The translations under genes were made by a program, and so were the position numbers. Positions 1-7,174 of a DNA stretch of 64,000 nt are shown piece after piece. Source of the stretch: Lachnospiraceae bacterium NK3A20 (GTDB lineage: Bacteria > Bacillota > Clostridia > Lachnospirales > Lachnospiraceae); contig FNQX01000005.1 of assembly GCA_900107575.1 (NCBI GenBank), positions 124,001 to 188,000 of the forward strand. Direction: 5' to 3'. Every line of letters begins with the position of its first letter. Position 1 is the first letter of the stretch. The notes under the pieces were generated by a model. The model searched no databases. It saw only the letters and a list, made by a program, of their open reading frames with translations, and was not told the DNA's origin.

Positions 1-2
1 CA

Positions 3-1304
3 AAGGGAGACTGGAGAACGAAGCTCTCTTATCTCATCATGGGCTTTGGACCGCTCCTTCGCGGGCAGATTGCCAAGGGGCTCGGCTACCTTATCGCGGA
101 GGGCATGTTCCTCTGGTACATGATCGGTTTCGGCGCGCAGTATATCAGCAAGTTCTCGACGCTCGGAACCGTAGAAACGCAGAAAATTCACAGGAAGACC
201 GTTTACGGTGACAACTCCTTCCTGATCCTGTTATTCTCCATTCTGACCATCGTCATCATCTGCGCCCTGATCCTTCTCTGGCGCATGAACATCCGGGAGA
301 ATTTCATAGAAGAGAAGAGGCTGCGGGAGGGGAAGCCGCTCGAGACCAACCGGCATTTCCTTACATCCTTCCTCGACGGCAATTTCGACAAGACGCTGCT
401 GGCACTGCCCGTGCTGGGCATCTTCATGTTCACGGTGCTGCCTATTATTTTCATGATCTGCATCGCGTTCACGAACTATGACAAGTCGCACCAGTCACCG
501 ACGCACCTGTTCACCTGGGTCGGACTGGAGAACTTCAGGAACCTCTTCAGTTTCGGCTCCAACGGCTTCGCATCAACGTTCGGAACGGTACTTACATGGA
601 CGCTCGTCTGGGCTTTTTTCGCGACGTTTACGACCTATTTCCTCGGCATGGCTGTCGCAATGCTGATTAATAAAAAAGGCATCCGTTTCAAAAAACTCTG
701 GAGAACGATCCTAGTCGTCACGATCGCCGTGCCGCAGTTTGTCTCCCTCCTGTATGTGGCGAAGATGTTCGCGGGCGACGGCCTGGTCAACGGGTATCTC
801 TTGAAGTGGGGCGTGATCTCACAGCCGATCCCCTTCTGGACGAACCCGACCCTCTCCAAGATCATGATCGTCCTCATCAATATCTGGATCGGCATTCCTT
901 ACATGATGCTGATCGCGACGGGACTGCTCATGAACATTCCGTCGGATCTGTACGAGAGCGCGAGAATTGACGGCGCGAGCCCCTGGCAGATGTTCTGGAG
1001 CATCACGCTCCCTTATATGCTGTTCGTGACGGGACCGTACCTTCTGACTTCCTTCACCGGGAATCTCAACAACTTCAACGTCATTTACCTTCTGACGCAG
1101 GGCGGCCCGACCTCCGGAAGGCTCACCGGCAACGCGGGCTACACGGATCTTCTGGTCACCTGGCTGTACAAGATGACCGTCACGGCGACGAACTACAAGA
1201 TGGCAGCAGTCATCGGCATCATGGTATTCCTCGTAACGGCAGTGATTTCGCTGATCGTTTACAACATGCTGCCTTCGGTCAAAGATGAGGAGGGCTTCCA
1301 ATAA
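3..1304 (+). CDS. ABC sugar permease, MalF type (5' end outside window)
   Basis: Membrane subunit of a CUT1-type carbohydrate importer. The frame is already open at base 3, with twelve codons before the first ATG at 39 that read on smoothly into it (KLSYLIMGFG), so the true start lies left of the window. Several hydrophobic segments are visible, with an N-terminal extension ahead of the core permease fold as in MalF. The EAA-type cytoplasmic loop that docks the ATPase is seen as YESARIDGASPWQMFW, about residue 305 counted from base 39. The stop TAA shares its last base with the ATG of the next permease, so the two are co-translated. No ATPase lies nearby; such importers often use a shared MsmX-like ATPase encoded elsewhere (known for the family, inferred here). 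Confidence 0.93.
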   Translation, partial: KGDWRTKLSYLIMGFGPLLRGQIAKGLGYLIAEGMFLWYMIGFGAQYISKFSTLGTVETQKIHRKTVYGDNSFLILLFSILTIVIICALILLWRMNIRENFIEEKRLREGKPLETNRHFLTSFLDGNFDKTLLALPVLGIFMFTVLPIIFMICIAFTNYDKSHQSPTHLFTWVGLENFRNLFSFGSNGFASTFGTVLTWTLVWAFFATFTTYFLGMAVAMLINKKGIRFKKLWRTILVVTIAVPQFVSLLYVAKMFAGDGLVNGYLLKWGVISQPIPFWTNPTLSKIMIVLINIWIGIPYMMLIATGLLMNIPSDLYESARIDGASPWQMFWSITLPYMLFVTGPYLLTSFTGNLNNFNVIYLLTQGGPTSGRLTGNAGYTDLLVTWLYKMTVTATNYKMAAVIGIMVFLVTAVISLIVYNMLPSVKDEEGFQ

Positions 1305-2191
1305 TGACTAAGACGGAGAAAACAACAGAATTCACTTCCATGTCTGCCAGGCGCAGAACCGGCAACATCATCGCCTACATTGTGCTGATCCTCATGAGCA
1401 TCATCTGGCTGTTCCCGTTCTTCGGTCTGGTGCTGCAGAGCTTCCGATCCTATTCGGCGGAATACGGCGGCATGGTTGACTATCTTATGCCGCACCGGTT
1501 CTCTCTCGACAACTACAGGTTCCTGTTCACGGGCGAGACGAACTTTATCAAGTGGTACGGCAATACGCTGACGATCGCGTTCTTCGTCGCGCTGTTCCAG
1601 ACGATCATTGTGCTGTGCGTTTCGTATGCGCTCTCACGCATGCGGTTCAAAGGCAGGACGGCACTCATGCGCTTCTGGCTGATCCTCGGCATGTTCCCGG
1701 GCTTTCTCACCATGATCTGCCTGTACTTTTTGCTGAAACAGTTCGGCCTCACACAGGCGGGCGCTGTACCGGGACTCATTCTTGTCTCTATCGCGAGCTC
1801 CGGCATGGGCTACTATGTCTGCAAGGGATATTTCGACACCATCCCGAAGGCTCTCGATGAGGCGGCCAGAATCGACGGTGCGTCCCGGGCACAGATCATG
1901 TTCCAGATGATCATTCCGCTCTCGAAACCCATCATCATCTACACCGCACTCGTTGCCTTCATGGCGCCCTGGTGTGACTACGTTTTCGCTTCCTACGTTG
2001 CCTTCGGCCACGATGAGAGCTATAACGTAGCTGTTGCCATGACGCGCTGGGTTTGGACGAACGACTATCAGGGATATTTCACGAGATTCTGCGCGGGCGG
2101 CGTACTGGTAGCGATTCCGGTCACCATCCTGTTCATGGCGCTGCAGAAATACTACGTGGAGGGTGTTACCGGCGGCGCGGTCAAAGGGTAA
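1304..2191 (+). CDS. ABC sugar permease, MalG type
   Basis: Second membrane subunit of the same CUT1 carbohydrate importer, 295 residues, the usual length for MalG-like permeases. The first membrane segment follows a short basic N-terminus. The EAA loop is present as DEAARIDGASRAQIMF, about residue 185. It starts inside the stop codon of the MalF-type gene and ends 24 bases before a LacI-type regulator, so permeases, regulator and the following GH35 enzyme form one sugar locus. The transported sugar cannot be read from the permease. The neighbouring beta-galactosidase makes a galactoside the best guess. Confidence 0.93.
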   Translation: MTKTEKTTEFTSMSARRRTGNIIAYIVLILMSIIWLFPFFGLVLQSFRSYSAEYGGMVDYLMPHRFSLDNYRFLFTGETNFIKWYGNTLTIAFFVALFQTIIVLCVSYALSRMRFKGRTALMRFWLILGMFPGFLTMICLYFLLKQFGLTQAGAVPGLILVSIASSGMGYYVCKGYFDTIPKALDEAARIDGASRAQIMFQMIIPLSKPIIIYTALVAFMAPWCDYVFASYVAFGHDESYNVAVAMTRWVWTNDYQGYFTRFCAGGVLVAIPVTILFMALQKYYVEGVTGGAVKG

Positions 2192-2215
2192 CACCAGTAG
2201 GATCAGGGGGAGAGC

Positions 2216-3199
2216 ATGACTATCGATGATATCGCGGGGGCGCTGGGGGTCTCGAAGACTACCGTCTCCCGCGCGATTTCCGGCAACGGCAGAATCGGGG
2301 CAGAGACGAGGGAACGTGTCCTGGAATACATCCGCTGCCACAATTACAGACCCAATCTGGTCGCCAAGGGCCTGGCGAAACAGCGCACCTATAACATCGC
2401 TGTCGTCTGGCCCGGCGACTATACTTCCTTCGATCTGCCGTTTTTCCAGCGGCTGCTCATCGGTATCAATTCCTATCTCTCGGAGCGCGATTACGACATT
2501 ATCATTGCGGTCGATGTGGGCAACGATTACACGAGCTTGAAGCGCATCGTCGACAACCGCAAATGCGACGGCGTGATCCTCACGAGAACGCTCAAACGCG
2601 ACAAGACCATCGCCTATCTGCAACAGGAGGGGATTCCCTTCGTCACGGTCGGCAGCTGCAACGATGCTTCGGTGACGCAGATTGACAATGACAACCGTGG
2701 CGCGTGCTGCGAGCTCACGCAGATTCTCCTTGCCAAGGGCTACAAAAGGCTCGTTCTGATCGGAGGACCGTCAGACCAGGTGGTCAATGAGCAGCGCTAC
2801 GAAGGCTTTACGGATGCCTATATCAGGGCGGGAGCTTCCCCGGAAGAGGGCCTTGCCTACATGGATGTGGTCGACGACATGCACCTGCACACGGTGCTTT
2901 CCGACATTATCAAACGCCATGTCGACGGCATTGTCTGCATGGACGATTATCTGGCGGCGCAGACGCTGATCAAATGCCATACGGATGAGATTCGTATTCC
3001 CGAGGACATCAAGCTCGCTTCATTTTACGACAGCTCGGCGCTCCGCAATTCCGTTCCCTCGATTACTTCCATCAGATTCGACGACCATGCACTCGGCGAA
3101 GAGGCGGCGAAGGCGATCCTCCAGAAGCTGGACGGGTGCGTGCCTCGGAATGAGAAGCTGCGCCAGTACAACGTCGTGCTGCGTGAGAGCACGCAATAG
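2216..3199 (+). CDS. LacI family transcriptional regulator
   Basis: DNA-binding regulator, 327 residues. The N-terminal helix-turn-helix is clear (MTIDDIAGALGVSKTTVSRA) and is followed by a hinge and a periplasmic-binding-protein-like effector domain from about residue 60. The start ATG is preceded by the strong ribosome site AGGGGGAGAG. It sits between the sugar permeases and the beta-galactosidase on the same strand, so it most likely senses the transported sugar or a breakdown product and represses this locus. No clear palindromic operator was found in the short gaps around it. The operator probably lies upstream of the window. Confidence 0.93.
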   Translation: MTIDDIAGALGVSKTTVSRAISGNGRIGAETRERVLEYIRCHNYRPNLVAKGLAKQRTYNIAVVWPGDYTSFDLPFFQRLLIGINSYLSERDYDIIIAVDVGNDYTSLKRIVDNRKCDGVILTRTLKRDKTIAYLQQEGIPFVTVGSCNDASVTQIDNDNRGACCELTQILLAKGYKRLVLIGGPSDQVVNEQRYEGFTDAYIRAGASPEEGLAYMDVVDDMHLHTVLSDIIKRHVDGIVCMDDYLAAQTLIKCHTDEIRIPEDIKLASFYDSSALRNSVPSITSIRFDDHALGEEAAKAILQKLDGCVPRNEKLRQYNVVLRESTQ

Positions 3200-3257
3200 A
3201 GAATAATAGAAAATAACAGACAAGATCCGGTATATAACCCACAGACAGGACTACAGC

Positions 3258-5732
3258 ATGAGATTGACCAAAGACTCGAAGATTTCGTTCACCCCGCAGT
3301 GCCTCACGGTAAACGGCAGGCCATGGTACCCTGTCATGGGAGAGATGCACTATTCCCGCGTGCCGGTGCAGTACTGGGAAGATGAGCTCTGCAAAATGAA
3401 GGCCGGAGGCGTGGATATTGTGAGTCTTTACACGATCTGGATCCACCATGAGGAGGAGAAGGGCGTATTCGACTTTACCGGCAGTCGCGACCTGCATGCC
3501 TTTCTCGAGACGGTCAAGCGCTGCGGACTCTACGCCATTCTGCGCATCGGTCCCTGGGCGCACGGCGAAGCGAGGAACGGCGGTTTCCCTGACTGGCTCC
3601 TCGAGGCGGAGCGCTCGGAAGGATTCCGCACGAGGACGGACGATGCAGGGTATCTACATTATGTGCAGCGGTTCTATGAGCACATCTATCACGAGGCACA
3701 GGGAGAGCTGCTGCAGGATAATGGCCCTGTGATCGGCGTTCAGATCGAGAATGAGTACGGTCATGTCGGCGGACAGCGCGGCGCCGCAGGCGAACAGCAC
3801 ATGAGAACGCTGCACGATCTCGCGGTGAAAACGGGCTTCTCCGTGCCGATCTACACGGCAACGGGCTGGGGCGGCGCGGTAACAGGTGGCATGCTCCCCG
3901 TGATGGGAGGCTACTGCGAGGCCCCCTGGGACCAGAGGCTGACGGAGATCGAGCCCTCCGGCAATTATGTCTTCACGGCAGAGAGAAATGATCACGGCAT
4001 TGGTTCCGACCACGGCATCGGGGAAGACGTGACCTTTGATTACGAGAAGTTCCCATTCCTTACGGCGGAGCTGGGCGGCGGCCTTCAGGTCACGAGGCAC
4101 CGGCGCTGCATCGCTTCCGGGAAAGATACCGGTGTGATGAGCATGGTCAAGTTGGGGAGTGGAGCGAATCTTCTCGGCTACTACATGTACCATGGCGGTA
4201 CGAATCCGAAGGGGAAGTTCTCTACCTTGCAGGAAACGAGGGCGACAGGCTATCCCAACGACCTGCCGGTCCTGTCCTACGATTTCAATGCGCCCCTTCG
4301 GGAATACGGGCAGATGGAAGATGCCTACCGATATATCCGAAGACTTTCTCTGTTCGTTCACGATTTCGGGGAAGACCTGTGTACGATGGATTATGTCGAG
4401 CAGCCGGGCAATACAGATAAAGCCGAAGATCTGGAGTCTCTGCGCACGGCTGTGCGCTGCAGAATGGATGGGGCAGCGGATGGCAGCAGGATGGCCAGAG
4501 GCTACCTCTTCGTGAACAACTATCAGCGGCGTTATTCGATGGCGGAACACCTGGGAGAGAGGCTGTCGGCTTATGTGCCGCTGCCGGACACAGGCCTGAC
4601 TGCCACCGTGACCTGGGATGATGTTGACATCGTGGATGGTGACAGCTTCTTCTGGCCGTTCAACCTGCCGGTTGGAGACAAGGCACTCATCCGGAAGGCC
4701 TTTGCAACGCCGCTGTGCATTCTGCATGGCAGCGCAGCGGCAGGCGGAGATGTCTTTGTTTTCTATACAAAGGGCAGAGATGCCGCGAGTGCGGATTCCA
4801 TTTCATTGACAGATGATACGTTATATGAGATCGAAGGAGACCTCGGCGGCAACGAGATCCTGACGATCACAGAGGAGGAGTCTCTCCACGCGCAGAAGAT
4901 CACAGGAGAGGACGGAAGGGAGTATCTTGTCATCGCCGAAGGCAACATCATCACGGATGCTGACGGAAGACACAGCGTGTCTGTGTATGCCGAAGGCGGA
5001 ACGCTGCATGTGAACGCTGCCAAGGCTCCCGCGGATGCTGGAACAGAACCAGGTGCGTGCGCAGGAGAAGAAGTGAAGGCAGCTGCGGATATTGCCTCGG
5101 AGCCTGGTGCACGCGCAGGAGAAGGAGCCACGGCAACTGCGGCTGGCAGTGCGGAGCTGCGAATCTATCCGGAGCCGAAAGAAGATCGGATGGGGGCGTT
5201 CCACAAGGTGAAGGGTGGGAGCTATGATGCCACAGGATGCAGCATGGCTCTATTTGCTACTGTTTTTCAAAAAACCAATCAAGTCAATTTATCCATAAAA
5301 TCTTCTGCGGGTTATGAGTATTCCTTCGATATTAATGGAACAACAGACTATGGCGTGACCGGAAGGCCTACGTATTTCACAATATCAGTTGATCGAATTC
5401 CACGGCAGCCTGCACAGATATATCTAAATATTGACTATTTTGGTTTCACTGCTGACCTGTGCAGAAATGGAGAATTGATCGCGGATAACTTCTATACCGG
5501 ACAGACCTGGGAGATCGGCCTTGGCCGATTCATTGATCACGAAGGGGACAGCGAACATGGCAAACGCAGGGATACTGCCTTTACAGCAGAGCTTGGCATC
5601 GAACCGCTCACAAAGGATACGAAAGTGTACCTGCAACAGTGGCCGGAGCTGACACAGAAGATCGACGGTCACGCGGGTGCCTGCAGAATAGAGAAGATTT
5701 CGGCGGTGTATGAATATCGCCTGCCGCTGTAA
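3258..5732 (+). CDS. GH35 beta-galactosidase with low-complexity insert
   Basis: Glycoside hydrolase family 35, expected to cleave terminal beta-galactose; 824 residues. No signal peptide is visible, so it should be cytoplasmic and act on imported galactosides. The N-terminal barrel carries the acid/base Glu166 in QIENEYG and the likely nucleophile Glu271 in TAELGGG. After the barrel and beta domains, residues about 592-627 consist of two 18-residue Ala/Glu/Gly-rich repeats (54 bases each, 5031-5084 and 5085-5138), apparently a loop expansion. The following stretch, about 5250-5460, is clearly richer in A and T than the rest of the gene, then normal composition returns. The C-terminus keeps GH35-like jelly-roll sequence (NFYTGQTWEIGLGRF). 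The ribosome site is weak. Confidence 0.92.
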   Translation: MRLTKDSKISFTPQCLTVNGRPWYPVMGEMHYSRVPVQYWEDELCKMKAGGVDIVSLYTIWIHHEEEKGVFDFTGSRDLHAFLETVKRCGLYAILRIGPWAHGEARNGGFPDWLLEAERSEGFRTRTDDAGYLHYVQRFYEHIYHEAQGELLQDNGPVIGVQIENEYGHVGGQRGAAGEQHMRTLHDLAVKTGFSVPIYTATGWGGAVTGGMLPVMGGYCEAPWDQRLTEIEPSGNYVFTAERNDHGIGSDHGIGEDVTFDYEKFPFLTAELGGGLQVTRHRRCIASGKDTGVMSMVKLGSGANLLGYYMYHGGTNPKGKFSTLQETRATGYPNDLPVLSYDFNAPLREYGQMEDAYRYIRRLSLFVHDFGEDLCTMDYVEQPGNTDKAEDLESLRTAVRCRMDGAADGSRMARGYLFVNNYQRRYSMAEHLGERLSAYVPLPDTGLTATVTWDDVDIVDGDSFFWPFNLPVGDKALIRKAFATPLCILHGSAAAGGDVFVFYTKGRDAASADSISLTDDTLYEIEGDLGGNEILTITEEESLHAQKITGEDGREYLVIAEGNIITDADGRHSVSVYAEGGTLHVNAAKAPADAGTEPGACAGEEVKAAADIASEPGARAGEGATATAAGSAELRIYPEPKEDRMGAFHKVKGGSYDATGCSMALFATVFQKTNQVNLSIKSSAGYEYSFDINGTTDYGVTGRPTYFTISVDRIPRQPAQIYLNIDYFGFTADLCRNGELIADNFYTGQTWEIGLGRFIDHEGDSEHGKRRDTAFTAELGIEPLTKDTKVYLQQWPELTQKIDGHAGACRIEKISAVYEYRLPL
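5031..5138 (+). repeat. Two 54-base in-frame tandem repeats inside the GH35 gene
   Basis: Units 5031-5084 and 5085-5138 share the pattern GCGGAT-(N)-GAGCC/GAACC-AGGTGC-GCAGGAGAA and encode related 18-residue Ala/Gly/Glu segments with EPGA and AGE in both. The length is a multiple of three, so the reading frame is kept. Confidence 0.75.
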
Positions 5733-5790
5733 TACGCTGGGCATATCAGAACAGTTGTTGTTACGATAGCAGAAAGCGGGGTGAACCGGA

Positions 5791-6702
5791 ATGGATCAAA
5801 ATGGGCGTAAGAGAAAACGCAGAAGGAATCGCTTCCGGCTGCCGGCAGTTGACAGGCGACGGCTCCTGTTGATGATCGTAGCTGCTATTTTGATCATCTC
5901 GGTCATTGCATCAATCTTATCCCGCTGTAGCAATGAGGAGTCGGAAGGCCCTGAAATATCCGCTGAGGATTCCGTCATCGGCTGGGAGACCATTCCTGAG
6001 GAATACATTGTGCCCGCGAATAAATATGACAGTGCGAAATTCATTCAGAACGGGAACTTCATGACCTACGAAGATGAGAACTACACTTCCGAACAGGGCA
6101 TTGACGTCTCGGATCACAACGAGACAGTCGACTGGAAGGCAGTGAAGGATCAGGGGATTACCTTTGCCTACATTCGTGCGGGGTATCGTGGCTATACAGA
6201 GGGAGGGCTGATCCCGGATCAGCTCTTTGATCAGAACATGCGCGGCGCGTTGGACAATGGCATCAAGGTCGGGGTCTATTTCTTCTCCCAGGCGATCAAT
6301 GAGGAAGAGGCAAGAGAGGAGGCCCGGTTCGTCCTCGACAAGATCAAGGGGTATCATTTAACGCTCCCCATCTTCTATGATCCGGAATTCATCACCTCAG
6401 ACAATGCGAGAACCAAAGACCTTGACTATGCCCAGTTCACTGCCAATACCATCGCTTTCTGCGATACGATCCGGGATGCCGGCTACGCGCCGGGCATCTA
6501 CTGCAATAAGGAGTGGCAGGACAAGGTGCTGGATATGTCACAGTTTGAGGACATCACAACCTGGTTCGCCGGGTATTCGGAGAAGCCGCAGTCACAGTAC
6601 CATTTCGAATACTGGCAGTACACGCACACGGCAAAGATCGACGGCTTCCCGGATGGTGTGACCGTCGACATGAACATCCAGCTGATCCCGAAGGAGCGGT
6701 AA
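5791..6702 (+). CDS. GH25 lysozyme-like muramidase, membrane-anchored
   Basis: A very basic N-terminus (RKRKRRRNRFR) precedes one hydrophobic segment at about residues 26-46, so the protein is anchored with its catalytic domain outside. The GH25 domain begins at GIDVSDHNETVDW, about residue 104, and retains the conserved Asp. The DxE catalytic motif appears as YDPE. The usual residue between the two acids differs, but both acids are present. GH25 enzymes cut the MurNAc-GlcNAc bond of peptidoglycan. It has its own ribosome site (GGGGTGA) and sits alone between the galactoside locus and the polA group. A wall-remodelling role is inferred from the family. Confidence 0.9.
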   Translation: MDQNGRKRKRRRNRFRLPAVDRRRLLLMIVAAILIISVIASILSRCSNEESEGPEISAEDSVIGWETIPEEYIVPANKYDSAKFIQNGNFMTYEDENYTSEQGIDVSDHNETVDWKAVKDQGITFAYIRAGYRGYTEGGLIPDQLFDQNMRGALDNGIKVGVYFFSQAINEEEAREEARFVLDKIKGYHLTLPIFYDPEFITSDNARTKDLDYAQFTANTIAFCDTIRDAGYAPGIYCNKEWQDKVLDMSQFEDITTWFAGYSEKPQSQYHFEYWQYTHTAKIDGFPDGVTVDMNIQLIPKER

Positions 6703-6756
6703 GCGGTAGTTTCAGAAGATTTTCGGGCGCGGATTCTCAGAAATGCCAAAATACGG

Positions 6757-6762
6757 TAGAAT
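6757..6762 (+). promoter_or_regulatory. -10 box close to two alternative starts
   Basis: TAGAAT at 6757-6762, with TTCTCA (4 of 6 to the -35 consensus) at 6734-6739, spacing 17. The predicted transcript start falls at about 6769, which is itself an ATG in frame with the zinc-finger gene. Confidence 0.5.
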
Positions 6763-6831
6763 AAGTCTATGAATTCGATGCGTGTGCACGGGACAGGACC
6801 TGTGCGGCCAAATGTCCACAGGCGTTTCGTG

Positions 6832-7158
6832 ATGGACCATAAACAGTTCGAGGCGGAGGTCCCCACATTCCTGGACGACCGACTGTCGAACGAGGAGCTC
6901 GCCGATTTCCTGGAGCACTATGACGAGTGCGCCGCGTGCCGGGATGAGCTCTCGATCCAGTACCTTGTGAGGGCGGGATTGCCGAAACTGGAGACCGGGG
7001 AGACATTCCATTTGCAGAAGGAGCTGGATTCCTGCCTGCGCGCGGCGAGAGAGAGGCTGCACAGGAGGAAGCGCCTTCGCAGCAGCGCATATATTCTGGA
7101 AGTGATCACACTGCTCGCCTGTATGGCAGCGATTGTCATTACGGCAGTATTTATATGA
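6832..7158 (+). CDS. Small zinc-finger (zf-HC2-like) single-pass membrane protein
   Basis: 108 residues from ATG 6832. The N-terminal part has the anti-sigma-type zinc-finger pattern, with an acidic helix then H-x3-C-x2-C (EHYDECAACRDEL). A basic stretch (RRKRLR) and one membrane helix close the C-terminus. The domain order resembles membrane-bound anti-sigma factors, but no sigma factor is adjacent and the outer domain is nearly absent, so sigma binding is only a possibility. The stop is 16 bases before polA. An in-frame ATG at 6769 would add 21 residues and lies where transcription should start (leaderless). I prefer 6832 because MDHKQFE fits the usual domain start, but its ribosome site is weak. 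Confidence 0.75.
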   Translation: MDHKQFEAEVPTFLDDRLSNEELADFLEHYDECAACRDELSIQYLVRAGLPKLETGETFHLQKELDSCLRAARERLHRRKRLRSSAYILEVITLLACMAAIVITAVFI

Positions 7159-7174
7159 ATCAAGGGAACAGGCT

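Noticed and set aside
6363-6410. Loss of GH25 activity, because the catalytic strand reads YDPE rather than the usual YDxE form
   Set aside because: Both acidic residues of the DxE motif are kept; only the middle residue differs.
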